This document shows, one piece after another, positions 51,946-61,098 of a stretch of DNA of 64,000 nt. The stretch is from Chitinophaga eiseniae (GTDB lineage Bacteria; Bacteroidota; Bacteroidia; Chitinophagales; Chitinophagaceae): NCBI RefSeq assembly GCF_012641265.1, contig NZ_JABAHZ010000002.1, positions 310,001-374,000 on the forward strand, written 5' to 3'. Below the pieces are notes generated by a model. It worked only from the letters and a program-made list of their open reading frames with translations, searched no databases and had not been told where the DNA came from. Positions within the stretch are counted from its first letter, which is position 1. Every line of letters begins with the position of its first letter. Made by a program: the position numbers and the translations under genes.

Positions 51946-52716
51946 ATGCTGATGAAACGGTTTGGCTGGATGTTATTAGCGATAGGTTTGTCGCTTGCGG
52001 CCTGCGCACCCAATAACGTAAAAGAAGAAAAAGGCTGGGAAAAATACTTCGCCCAATACAAGGTAGAAGGCACTTTCATGTTATTTAGCAATAGCCAGGG
52101 CACATTCCAGGTATACAATCTCGAAAGAGCCCAGAAACGCTTTCAGCCAGCTGCATCCTTCGATATATTCACTGCTCTTATAGGGGTGCATACCGGTGCT
52201 ATCAAGGATACCAACATGGTGATCCAGGACCTGAGCATGGTACAGGCTTTTAAACAGTCGAACGTCCCTTATTTCCAGGAAGTAGCCCGCCGTATTGGTC
52301 AGCCTACCCTGAAAATGTGGCTGGATTCCATTAAATATGGCAACATGAAAATCAGCCGGGTAGATACCTTCTGGCTGGACAATTCCCTGCTGGTTTCTCC
52401 GGATGAAGAGTTGGGTTTTGCCAAAAAACTGTATTTCGACCAGCTGCCGTTCGCCAAAACCACTATGAAAACTGTCCGGGATGTGATGCTCATGGAAAAA
52501 ACGCCGAAATATGAACTGTCCTATAAAACCGGATGGGACAACGCCGATGTAAAAAAGCTGGGCTGGGTAGTAGGCTGGATAGAAGAAAACAGGCACCCCT
52601 CCTTCTTTATACTGAATATAGAAACAGAAGACCCTAAAGTGGATATCCCTGCCGTACGCATGGCTATCCTGAAAGATATCCTGACAGATGCCGGATATTT
52701 TAAAGGAGAAATGTAA
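51946..52716 (+). CDS. Class D beta-lactamase homologue lacking catalytic Ser and Lys
   Basis: 256 residues with a lipoprotein signal (LLAIGLSLAACAP, lipobox Cys20). The OXA fold is clear: QSNVPYFQEVARRIG (SxV box, S105), IKYGNMKISRVDTFWLDNSLLVSPDEEL (YGN, 131-133) and SYKTGWD (KTG, 194-196) followed by GWVVGWIE. The SxxK box, normally PASTFK, reads PAASFD: the nucleophile is Ala70 and the general-base Lys is Asp73. It therefore cannot hydrolyse or be acylated by beta-lactams in the usual way. A peptidoglycan- or ligand-binding role at the envelope is possible. Sequence otherwise intact, so it is not a decaying pseudogene. Confidence 0.85.
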   Translation: MLMKRFGWMLLAIGLSLAACAPNNVKEEKGWEKYFAQYKVEGTFMLFSNSQGTFQVYNLERAQKRFQPAASFDIFTALIGVHTGAIKDTNMVIQDLSMVQAFKQSNVPYFQEVARRIGQPTLKMWLDSIKYGNMKISRVDTFWLDNSLLVSPDEELGFAKKLYFDQLPFAKTTMKTVRDVMLMEKTPKYELSYKTGWDNADVKKLGWVVGWIEENRHPSFFILNIETEDPKVDIPAVRMAILKDILTDAGYFKGEM

Positions 52717-52826
52717 TTTTCTGTACTACAGTGGTTTGCAGGCAACAAGACCTGCAAACCACCACCAGGTTCCCCGCTCCCACACTGCCGATCGTTAAAA
52801 AAACGATAAAACCCCACCCCTACGGC

Positions 52827-52856
52827 TTGCAATACGTGACAAAAAAATTATTTTTG
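52827..52856 (+). promoter_or_regulatory. Promoter TTG-N19-TATTTTTG of the bat genes
   Basis: TTG at 52827-52829 and a perfect TAnnTTTG at 52849-52856 with 19-nt spacing, the textbook Bacteroidota arrangement; leader of about 40 nt to the ATG at 52904. Confidence 0.6.
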
Positions 52857-52903
52857 ATACCTTACCAGGTTTACTACCGGTAACGGATATCTTAAAATCG
52901 AAT

Positions 52904-53926
52904 ATGTTACGATTTCAACATAGTGAGTATTTATGGGCTTTAGTGCTGCTGCTGGTACTGCAGGTGGCCTTTTTGGGTGTATCCTGGTGGAAACGCCGTT
53001 CTATACGCCGTATTGGCGACCAGGCATTGGTAGAAAAGCTTTTTACCGGCTATTCCCGTAAGCTCTTTGTAGTAAAGTTCCTGCTTATTTTCCTGGCCTT
53101 CTTCTTTGGGGTTGTTGGTCTCGCCAACCTGCAAAAAGGCAGCCGTATGGAAAAGATCACCCGCAAGGGCGTAGATGTGATGATAGCCCTGGACGTGAGT
53201 AAAAGTATGCTGGCTACAGATGTGCAACCCGACCGCCTGACCCGTGCCCGTCAGCTCGTTAGTAAGTTAATGGACAAACTGGATAATGACCGGATTGGGT
53301 TGGTGGTATTTGCCGGCAACGCCTATCTCCAGATGCCGCTGACCGTAGATTATTCCGCTGCGAAAATGTATCTCAGTACTGTATCTCCCGACATGATCCC
53401 CTCACAGGGAACTGCTATCGGGCAGGCTATACAGGTAGCAGATGATGCCTTCAATAAAAAGGAACGCAAACATAAAGCCCTCATTATCATATCAGATGGG
53501 GAAGATCATGACGAAACCGCCATCCAACATACCAAAGCTGCCTTCGAAAACGGGGCAGTTACCAACACCATTGGCATTGGCTCTCCGTCCGGATCCACGC
53601 TGCCCGACCCGGAAACCGGCGGTTATAAAAAAGACAGGGAAGGCAAAACCGTTATTTCCAAACTAAATGAAGCGGAACTCAAATCTATTGCCGCTGCTGG
53701 TAAAGGCATCTATCAACACCTGGATAATAATACGGATGATGTAGTAGCCACGCTGGTGAGCAAAATAGACAGCATGGAGCAGAAAGAGTTTGGAGAAAAT
53801 GTTTTCACCGACTACAATAGCTATTTTCAATATTTCCTGGGCGTATGCCTGGCATTGCTGCTGATAGAATTTTTTATTCCTGAAGTACGGCGCAAACGCA
53901 CTACAGATAACGCCTCAGCGGCTTAA
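52904..53926 (+). CDS. BatB-like von Willebrand factor A membrane protein
   Basis: 340 residues. Two N-terminal membrane helices (LWALVLLLVLQVAFLGV and VVKFLLIFLAFFFGVVGLANL), a vWA domain with MIDAS DVSKSM (DxSxS) and SQGTAIG plus IISDGEDHD, and a C-terminal helix (YFLGVCLALLLIEFFIPEV). Bat proteins of the Bacteroides aerotolerance operon form a membrane complex involved in stress tolerance. moxR, batA, batD and batE are not next to it here, so the operon is incomplete or split. Confidence 0.9.
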   Translation: MLRFQHSEYLWALVLLLVLQVAFLGVSWWKRRSIRRIGDQALVEKLFTGYSRKLFVVKFLLIFLAFFFGVVGLANLQKGSRMEKITRKGVDVMIALDVSKSMLATDVQPDRLTRARQLVSKLMDKLDNDRIGLVVFAGNAYLQMPLTVDYSAAKMYLSTVSPDMIPSQGTAIGQAIQVADDAFNKKERKHKALIIISDGEDHDETAIQHTKAAFENGAVTNTIGIGSPSGSTLPDPETGGYKKDREGKTVISKLNEAELKSIAAAGKGIYQHLDNNTDDVVATLVSKIDSMEQKEFGENVFTDYNSYFQYFLGVCLALLLIEFFIPEVRRKRTTDNASAA

Positions 53927-53941
53927 TTACAATAATGGCTC

Positions 53942-54739
53942 ATGAAAATTACTTTTTTAAAATATTGTTTTATTACCACGGTAGCCCTGCTTTCCGGCGT
54001 TAGCCTGTTTGCACAAAACGGCGCCAATAAATACATCCGTAAGGGAAATGAACTGTATCAGAAACAACAGTTCCCCGATGCCGAAGCAGCCTATAAAAAA
54101 GCTGTAGAACAAAATGCACAATCACCTATAGGCAGCTATAACCTGGGTAATTCATTGTACCAGCAAAAACGTTACGATGATGCCCGCACCCAATACGCCA
54201 ACAGCCTGAAACTGGGTAATAAGCAAGGCCTTAAATCCGATGCCGATTACAACATCGGTAACACCTACATGGAAGGGAAAAAATGGGAGGAAAGTATTAA
54301 ATCCTACAAACAAGCGCTGAAACTCAATCCTTCCGATGAAGATGCCCGTTATAACCTGGCATATGCCCAGGCTATGCTGAAAAAACAACAGCAAGGCGGC
54401 GGCAACGACAAAAACAAGGATAAAAACAAAGACAAGAATAAGGATAAAAATAAGGATCAGAACAAGAACGATAAGAACAAAGACCAGGACAAAAAGGATC
54501 AAAACAAAGACCAGCAGGATAAGGACAAAAACAAAGACCAGAATAAAGATCAGAACAAAGACCAGCAGAACAAAGACAAAGAAGACCAGGAACAGCAGAA
54601 ACCACAGCCACAGCCCAGCAAAATGAGCAAACAGGAAGCGGAACGCTTATTACAGGCATTGTCGCAGGAAGAAAAGAAATTGCAGGATAAAGCCAAGAAA
54701 GTAAAAGGACAACCGACGCAGGCAGAAAAAGACTGGTAA
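53942..54739 (+). CDS. BatC-like TPR protein with a K/D/N/Q-rich tail
   Basis: 265 residues starting 15 nt after the vWA gene. Signal peptide (FITTVALLSGVSLFAQN), then three TPRs (e.g. GNELYQKQQFPDAEAAYKKAVEQNAQSPIGSYNLGNSLYQQKRYDDA). Residues about 150-225 are a low-complexity run of KDKNKDQN-type units with hardly any hydrophobic residue. The last part (SKQEAERLLQALSQEEKKLQDKAKK) is the conserved BatC tail. Probably a periplasmic partner of the vWA protein. Confidence 0.85.
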   Translation: MKITFLKYCFITTVALLSGVSLFAQNGANKYIRKGNELYQKQQFPDAEAAYKKAVEQNAQSPIGSYNLGNSLYQQKRYDDARTQYANSLKLGNKQGLKSDADYNIGNTYMEGKKWEESIKSYKQALKLNPSDEDARYNLAYAQAMLKKQQQGGGNDKNKDKNKDKNKDKNKDQNKNDKNKDQDKKDQNKDQQDKDKNKDQNKDQNKDQQNKDKEDQEQQKPQPQPSKMSKQEAERLLQALSQEEKKLQDKAKKVKGQPTQAEKDW

Positions 54740-55109
54740 TCGGTGGTAGTCTTTCAACGATATTAACCTCCCGGAGTATTTCTTTGGGAGGTTTTATTTT
54801 TTACAAAAGGGCCGGCAATAAAAAACCGGAATAAGATTATTCCGGCCGTTTTACCTAAACCTACAACTGTTACCCGTTGGTAACAATTCTCTTTGGGCGG
54901 TTTAAAGCAACAGCGCCTCCTTTTACAGAAGCGCTGATAGCTCATTCATCCGGGAAATAGTTTGCCTGCTATAGGTCACTCTTTACATTACCGTATATAG
55001 GCCGATTTTATTGATGCTTCATTATTTGATCCGTTCAACCATTGTATTGATTCTTCTACCCAAATTGATTCATCGGTTCACAAACTATTCCCGTCCTTAA
55101 ACACACACA
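54740..55109. other. Convergent intergenic region with terminators
   Basis: Holds a plus-strand terminator (54765-54800: AACCTCCC / GGGAGGTT then TTATTTTTT), a second hairpin CCGGAATAA / TTATTCCGG (54826-54845) and a weaker CAGCGC / GCGCTG stem. The remaining 200 bp before the HlyD stop show nothing recognisable. Confidence 0.6.
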
Positions 55110-56273
55110 TTATTTTGCTATCACCTGTAAAGGTGTTCCGTCTTTTATTTCATCGCTTCCATTTTGTACCAGCTGATCATCATCCGATAAATCGCCAAAT
55201 ACTTCTATCTTCCCGTTCGATTCGTTACCGCATTTCACCGGTGTCCATACCGCCTTATTCATCACCGATTTGATCACAAATACTTTTTCTGAATTACTTA
55301 CCACGGCAGACTTAGGCACCACATAGACGTCTTTTTTGCCGGGCAACGGCATTTGAACTTCTGCATACATACCTGGTAATAACCTGGCGTTTTTGTTAGC
55401 CACATCCATCTCCAGGGTTTCAGAGCGCAGCTTCACATCCAGGCTACCGGCTACACGGCTCACTTTTGCGGAGAAAGTATCACCCGGCAGGGATTTTACG
55501 GTAAAGCGAACATCTTCTGCCTGATGTGCTTCCTCCGTATACACCTCTGGAACGGCAATGGATAAACGCAGTTTTTGTTGTTCTTCTATGCGAAACAGCG
55601 GTTTGTCGGATCCTTTGCCGGCGGGGCCTACATAAGTTCCCGGGTGTACATTACGCTGACTGATAACACCGCTGAAAGGCGCCCGGATAACCAGGTAGCC
55701 CAGCATTTGCTGCACTTCGTGATAAGAGGAACGGGCAGACAACAGCTCGGCGCTGTCGGCACTCATTTTTTCAAAAGCCATATCCAGGTCATTGGGAGAA
55801 ATAGTTCCCGGCACTTTGCTTGTTTTCAGCAAACGCTCGTAGGTGGCCCTGCTGGCACGAAACATGGCTTCTTTAGTATGAAGGCGGGATTGCGCTTCCA
55901 GTAGCTGTGTATTCATTTCCGGCGCATCGAGGGTAGCCAGTACCTGTCCTGCTGTTACCTGGCTTCCCAGGTCTACATTCACATTCTTCACATAGCTGTT
56001 CACTTTGGCATACAGGTCGGCAAACTGGAAGGGCTTTATTTCACCCGGCAGCCGGAGTGAAGCGTCCAGCTGGCTTTTCTGCAGATGAATCACCTTTACC
56101 TGTACACTGTGACTCTCAGTGCCCGACTCATCTTCTGCATGGGAGCTGTGGCAGGAAGCGAAAAATAATCCAAGAGGCAGCAATGCAGCAGCCGTCATCA
56201 CAGTATACGACAGGCTGTATTTATTTATGTTCATGATATTGATATGTCGTTTAGTCATTATAGTTATACTCAT
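55110..56273 (-). CDS. RND efflux periplasmic adaptor (HlyD/MFP family) lipoprotein
   Basis: Up to 387 residues. A lipoprotein signal (MTAAALLPLGLFFASCHS) is followed by the adaptor core: lipoyl half-motif (GEIKPFQFADLYAKVNSYVKNVNVDLGSQVTAGQVLATLDAPE), a coiled coil (QLLEAQSRLHTKEAMFRASRATYERLLKT), and barrel domains (LVIRAPFSGVISQRNVHPGTYVG). The ATG at 56273 overlaps the RND stop as TAATG, so coupling is direct; an ATG at 56234 gives a better signal peptide. It links the RND pump to TolC. Confidence 0.92.
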   Translation of the reverse strand: MSITIMTKRHINIMNINKYSLSYTVMTAAALLPLGLFFASCHSSHAEDESGTESHSVQVKVIHLQKSQLDASLRLPGEIKPFQFADLYAKVNSYVKNVNVDLGSQVTAGQVLATLDAPEMNTQLLEAQSRLHTKEAMFRASRATYERLLKTSKVPGTISPNDLDMAFEKMSADSAELLSARSSYHEVQQMLGYLVIRAPFSGVISQRNVHPGTYVGPAGKGSDKPLFRIEEQQKLRLSIAVPEVYTEEAHQAEDVRFTVKSLPGDTFSAKVSRVAGSLDVKLRSETLEMDVANKNARLLPGMYAEVQMPLPGKKDVYVVPKSAVVSNSEKVFVIKSVMNKAVWTPVKCGNESNGKIEVFGDLSDDDQLVQNGSDEIKDGTPLQVIAK

Positions 56274-59200
56274 TAAACGCGCGGAGCGCCTGGCACATAA
56301 TACTCGCTGTTTTCATCTTCCGGATCCAGTGACACTGATTTTACACTGGTTTTCTGTTGCACCCAGGAGAAGATCAGTGGCAGAATAAACAGGGAAGCCA
56401 TGGTACTGGCAATCAAACCGCCGATAACCGCGCGTCCCAGCGGAGCAGTCTGATCGCCGGCCTCACCCAGCCCGGAGGCCATTGGAATCATACCGGCTAC
56501 CATCGCAATACTGGTCATCAGGATAGGACGCAAACGGATAGACGTTCCTTCCAGTGCTGACCTGCGGGCATCATGGTTCTCCAGTCGTAATTTTTCGGCA
56601 TTGGTAATCAACAGGATTGCATTGGCTACCGATACGCCCACCGACATGATAATACCCATATACGATTGCAGGTTCAATGTGGATCCCGTGATCAGCAACA
56701 TAATTAAAGATCCCGCCAGTACCGCAGGGATGGTAGACACTACTACCAGCGCTACTTTAAACGACTGGAAATTGGCTGCCAGGAGTAACAGGATTACCAC
56801 AATGGCTACCAGCAAACCGGATTGCAGGCTGTCCAGTGTATCATTCAACAGGTTCATTAACCCGCGTTTCTCCACTGAAATACCACGGGGAGGCTCACCG
56901 GCTCTCTTTATTGCTGCTGCTACGGCTTCAGATGCCCTGCCCAAATCTCTCTTATGAATATTAGCGCCAATAGATACAATCCTTACCGGGCCAATACGAT
57001 CATACTCTCCCACCACCGTATCGGGTGTTAAAGTGGCCACATCTCCCAGGGAAGGACGGGTTTTATCTTTGCTGACAGGAATGGCTGCCATATCACTGAT
57101 GGAAGTCATTTCATTTTCGGGTACCGATATCTGCACAAAATACGAAGTGGCATTGCGTTCATCCAACCAGTTATTTTTTTCTGTAAAGCGGCTGGAAGAA
57201 GTAGAGGCCGTTAATGACTTAGCAATATCTGTAATGCTTACCCCCAGCTGACCTGCCCGCTCGCGATCAATGTTGATACGGATAGCAGGATAATTCATGG
57301 GCTGGTTAATCTGTACATCCCGCAGGTAAGGAATCTTCTTCATCTCTTCCATTACTCTTTCCGCGTAGGGTACACTTTCTTTCAGATTTTTGCCCATTAT
57401 CGCAATTTCAATAGGAGTAGACGCTCCCTGGCTCATCACTTTATCCGTGAGATCTATCGGCTCAAAGCTCATTTTCACTTCCGGCATTTGTTCGTGGATA
57501 CGCTTACGCAGCTTTTCCTTGAACTCGTCCATATTCACCTTGTAGTCTTCCTTCAGATTTACCTGCAGTACGGCTTCGTTAGGAGTAGCCATAAACAGGT
57601 AGATGGGATTGGTGGAATAAGACGATGGATGGGTACCGATGAAGGAGGAGGTGATATCGATATTTTTTTCGCCCACCAACTCCTTCAGGATATCCGTTGA
57701 TTTAATCACCATGGTTTCCGTCCGTTCCAGCCGGGTACCAGTTGGCTGCCGGAGGCGCAACTGGAATTGCCCGTTATTTAGTTTAGGTAATATATCACGG
57801 CCTATAACGCTTATACATAGCACTACAATGGCGATAACGCCGATAAAATAAGCACCTATCACCAGTTTGCGTCTTTTCAATAGTGTTTCCAGCCAGCCTA
57901 TGAAACGCAGCTTAAACCGGTCGAAGCCTGAAATGGTTTGCTGGTGCTGTTTTTCATCGGCAATCTCTGTTTCAATATAGCCTGCCGTTTTATGCGGATC
58001 ATCGCTGTGCACATGTGGCCGGGCGTGATGCTGGAATTTTTCTGCCTTCAGCATCCAGTTGGCCAGAATGGGTACCAATGTTTGCGATAGCAGGTAGGAA
58101 GCGATCATAGAAAAACCGATGGCCAGCGACAACGGCATGAACATCGACCTGGGTACGCCCGCCATTGTAAAGGACGGCGCAAATACTGCCAGGATGCAAA
58201 ACAGGATCAGCAGCTTGGGAAAAGCTATTTCCTGGCACGCATGCCATACCGCCTGGGCTTTCGTTTTGCCCATTTCCAGGTGCTGGTGAATATTTTCAAT
58301 GGTTACTGTTGACTCATCTACCAGGATACCAATCGCCAGCGCCAATCCGCTCAACGTCATGATGTTGATGGTTTGTCCGGCCAGTTTTAGGAACATCACC
58401 CCAACGATGATGGAAACCGGGATGGTAATGATAACGATATAAGCGCTGCGGCGGTCACCTAAAAACAGGAGCACCATCAAAGCCGTCAATACCGCCCCAA
58501 TAACTCCTTCACTGATCAGGCTTTTTACTGCATTGATCACATACACGCTCTGGTCAAATACGAAAGATACTTTCACGTCTTCCGGCAGTAGTTTCTGGAT
58601 ATTGGGCAATGCCGCTTTCAGGTTGTTTACCACCGTCCAGGTAGAGGCATCTGCGGTTTTAATAACGGGGAGATAAACAGAGCGTTTTCCGTTGATTACG
58701 GCATAGCTGGTGGTTACGTCTGCCGCATCTTCGACTTTCGCCACATCTCTTACAAACACGGTAGGTCCATCTCCCATGACCAGCGGAATATTTTCAAATT
58801 CCTTTACGGTACGGATAACGGTATTAGTGGGTGTGAGGTAGGTAATATCGCCGATACGTACGTTACCTGCGGGAGATATCTGGTTATTGTCTTTGATGGC
58901 AGCTACTACCTGGTCGGCCGTAAGATGGTGACTACGCATCTGCTCCGGGTCCACATGAATCACAATGGTACGGGAGTTCCCTCCAAACGGCGCCGGGGAG
59001 GTAAGTCCCGCGATACGGCTGAAAGACGGTCGTACCACGGTCATCGCCAGGTCCTGCAGTTCGTTGTTGGAGCGCTTGGGACTACTGAGTGCCAGCTGCC
59101 CGATGGGTAAAGTAGAAGCGTCAAAGCGGATAATGAAAGGCGGTTGTGTACCGGCTGGCATCGCGGAAAATGCACGATTGGCCATGGCGGTCACTTCCGC

Positions 59201-59515
59201 CGCTGCCTGCGCCATATTAGTCCCTTCGTAAAAAGAAATCTTAATCATGGTGAGGCCCTGTATGTTCTTGGCCTCAATATCTTTTACTCCTGTTACGTAC
59301 AGGAACAGGTTCTGGTAGTTGGTAGCAATAAACCCTTCCATTTGTTGCGGCGACATGCCTCCGTAAGGTTGTGATACGTAAATGGCCGGCAGGTTAAGGT
59401 CGGGGAAAATATCTATCTTAATATCCCGCGTAGCTTTAATACCAAAAAACAATAATCCCATCACGACTACGATGACGGCTATTGGCTTTTGTAATGCGGT
59501 TTTAATCAGGTTCAT
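56273..59515 (-). CDS. RND efflux transporter permease
   Basis: 1080 residues with the AcrB/CusA superfamily layout: N-terminal helix (KPIAVIVVVMGLLFFGIKATRDI), two large periplasmic loops, and 12 membrane segments; GLALAIGILVDESTVTIENI in TM4 carries the proton-relay region (D-E variation). A His-rich cytoplasmic loop (HHARPHVHSDDPHK, about residue 500) separates the halves. Typical of Bacteroidota multidrug-type pumps; the substrate is not defined. Middle gene of the tolC-RND-HlyD operon. Confidence 0.94.
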   Translation of the reverse strand: MNLIKTALQKPIAVIVVVMGLLFFGIKATRDIKIDIFPDLNLPAIYVSQPYGGMSPQQMEGFIATNYQNLFLYVTGVKDIEAKNIQGLTMIKISFYEGTNMAQAAAEVTAMANRAFSAMPAGTQPPFIIRFDASTLPIGQLALSSPKRSNNELQDLAMTVVRPSFSRIAGLTSPAPFGGNSRTIVIHVDPEQMRSHHLTADQVVAAIKDNNQISPAGNVRIGDITYLTPTNTVIRTVKEFENIPLVMGDGPTVFVRDVAKVEDAADVTTSYAVINGKRSVYLPVIKTADASTWTVVNNLKAALPNIQKLLPEDVKVSFVFDQSVYVINAVKSLISEGVIGAVLTALMVLLFLGDRRSAYIVIITIPVSIIVGVMFLKLAGQTINIMTLSGLALAIGILVDESTVTIENIHQHLEMGKTKAQAVWHACQEIAFPKLLILFCILAVFAPSFTMAGVPRSMFMPLSLAIGFSMIASYLLSQTLVPILANWMLKAEKFQHHARPHVHSDDPHKTAGYIETEIADEKQHQQTISGFDRFKLRFIGWLETLLKRRKLVIGAYFIGVIAIVVLCISVIGRDILPKLNNGQFQLRLRQPTGTRLERTETMVIKSTDILKELVGEKNIDITSSFIGTHPSSYSTNPIYLFMATPNEAVLQVNLKEDYKVNMDEFKEKLRKRIHEQMPEVKMSFEPIDLTDKVMSQGASTPIEIAIMGKNLKESVPYAERVMEEMKKIPYLRDVQINQPMNYPAIRINIDRERAGQLGVSITDIAKSLTASTSSSRFTEKNNWLDERNATSYFVQISVPENEMTSISDMAAIPVSKDKTRPSLGDVATLTPDTVVGEYDRIGPVRIVSIGANIHKRDLGRASEAVAAAIKRAGEPPRGISVEKRGLMNLLNDTLDSLQSGLLVAIVVILLLLAANFQSFKVALVVVSTIPAVLAGSLIMLLITGSTLNLQSYMGIIMSVGVSVANAILLITNAEKLRLENHDARRSALEGTSIRLRPILMTSIAMVAGMIPMASGLGEAGDQTAPLGRAVIGGLIASTMASLFILPLIFSWVQQKTSVKSVSLDPEDENSEYYVPGAPRV

Positions 59516-59570
59516 AAATACTTGTTCAAAAAATGATGATTGGCTGTTTAACGCACACTTTCACACCTAC

Positions 59571-60986
59571 TCAAAGCTGGTTCAGAAACAACTGCAAATC
59601 CCCTACGGTAGCAGATTTATACAGGATGGCCTGCCATACGCCATTGTAGGCAATATCGCGGTCTGTTTCTGCGCGATTAATATTATAAAGCGCCTGGGCC
59701 AGGTCTGCGATATTGGATAACCCGTTTTCATACAGCGTACTTTTCTGTAAGAAGGCGTCACTGGCAGCTTTCAGGCCAATGGGTGCTTCCCGGTATTTTT
59801 TCACCGCATTTTCTATCTGCTGTTCCGACAATTGTAGCTGGTGTTGCAGGCGATTATATGTTTGGTTGTATTCGTTCTTAAGTCCTTCCGTAGTGTAATG
59901 CTGACGGGCTACCTGGGCATGGGTACGCCACAAGTCGGTCACTGTCCAGGAAAGATTCAGCCCAACCAGATAGTTGGCTACCTGTGGTTTTACGCCTGAC
60001 CAGTACCCCTGGCTGAAATGCGACGGGTTAGCAACACCGTAGTCGTAGTCGAAGCCAGATCCACGGGTTTGCATAACGCCCATAAATGACAGGCGGGGCA
60101 TGGCATTTTTGCTGAGCAGCTGTTGACTGGCTTCGCTCAATGATATCCTGGAGCCAAATAAACGGAGCAGGGGTTGTGCTTTTAGCGACACAGCATCTTG
60201 TGCTGATACGGTTTCCAGCAGCTGATTAGGTATTTTGGTCACGAAAGTGGTATCCAGTGTAAAATCCTGGTCGGGTACATCCATCATTTCCGCGAGCTTA
60301 TTGCGTTGCGCATTTTCATAGTTCACGGCATCTATGAGCGTTAGCTGTGCTTTGGATACTTCTGCATTGGCAATAGAGCTGTCTACCCCTGCGGTAAGGC
60401 CATTTAAAGCCCTTGAAACGATGAGATGCCGGAGATCTTCCGCCCGTTTAAGGTTAGATTCCATAGACCCTCTGAGCCGCTGTGCTGCCAGCAGGTTGAG
60501 ATAGGCGCCGGCAATGCGTACCTGTTGTTCAAATTTTTCCTGTTCCAGGTCTGCCTGGTTGGTGTTCAGTTGTTCTTTGGCGGCCAAAACTTTGGCATGT
60601 TGGCGGCCAAATGTGATCACATCCCAGCTGATGTTGGCCAGGTATAGTCCGCCGAAGGCGGCATTCCAGTTTTGCGATGGCATGGCCGGCCCGGAAGCGC
60701 CGGTAGTCCAGCCTTTATATCCCCAGGTGGGGCCATTTTCTCCATTTACGGTACCGTAACTATTCTGGGCGGCAAGATTCAGGTCAGGTAAATATTCCCT
60801 TTTAACTGCGCTGATATTTTCTGTAGCTGCTTTAGCATAGTTTTCTTTAGCCTTAATGGACTGATAATTTTTCAGGCCTGTTTGTAATGCTTCCTGCAGG
60901 GTTAGCGGGCGGGTTTGACCCATCACAGCCGCTGCACTGCAACCTGCCGACAATGCCAGCAGGAAAAGCGGTTTCCAGATGTTCAT
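59571..60986 (-). CDS. TolC-family outer membrane efflux protein
   Basis: 471 residues with a signal peptide (PLFLLALSAGCSAAAVMGQ). The OEP signature opens with LTLQEALQTGLKNYQSIKAKENYAKAATENI, then long alpha-hairpins repeated in two halves (ALNGLTAGVDSSIANAEVSKAQLTLIDAVNYENAQRNKLAEMMD; YENGLSNIADLAQALYNINRAETDRDIAYNGVWQAIL). It forms the trimeric exit duct. A minus-strand -7 box TATATTTG (61043-61050) predicts an operon promoter with a 50-nt leader. Order tolC, RND, HlyD is 5' to 3'. Confidence 0.93.
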   Translation of the reverse strand: MNIWKPLFLLALSAGCSAAAVMGQTRPLTLQEALQTGLKNYQSIKAKENYAKAATENISAVKREYLPDLNLAAQNSYGTVNGENGPTWGYKGWTTGASGPAMPSQNWNAAFGGLYLANISWDVITFGRQHAKVLAAKEQLNTNQADLEQEKFEQQVRIAGAYLNLLAAQRLRGSMESNLKRAEDLRHLIVSRALNGLTAGVDSSIANAEVSKAQLTLIDAVNYENAQRNKLAEMMDVPDQDFTLDTTFVTKIPNQLLETVSAQDAVSLKAQPLLRLFGSRISLSEASQQLLSKNAMPRLSFMGVMQTRGSGFDYDYGVANPSHFSQGYWSGVKPQVANYLVGLNLSWTVTDLWRTHAQVARQHYTTEGLKNEYNQTYNRLQHQLQLSEQQIENAVKKYREAPIGLKAASDAFLQKSTLYENGLSNIADLAQALYNINRAETDRDIAYNGVWQAILYKSATVGDLQLFLNQL

Positions 60987-61042
60987 ATATTAATCTATAG
61001 CGTCTAAAAATTGCCGTTGATAAGGGTTGGCAAATAAGTACG

Positions 61043-61050
61043 CAAATATA
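61043..61050 (-). promoter_or_regulatory. -7 promoter box TATATTTG of the efflux operon
   Basis: Perfect TAnnTTTG on the minus strand, upstream of tolC and beside the short palindrome TACCCCGGGGTA (61049-61060), a possible regulator site. Confidence 0.5.
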
Positions 61051-61098
61051 CCCCGGGGTAAAAGGAGGGTGTTAGGACTATTTATCCATTGACTTGGA

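Noticed and set aside
51946..52716. Active OXA-type resistance gene
   Set aside because: The SxxK box reads AxxD, so the known mechanism cannot operate.
54393..54615. CRISPR-like or tandem DNA repeat
   Set aside because: The periodicity follows codons of a K/D/N/Q-rich protein segment in frame with a BatC-like gene; there are no unique spacers.
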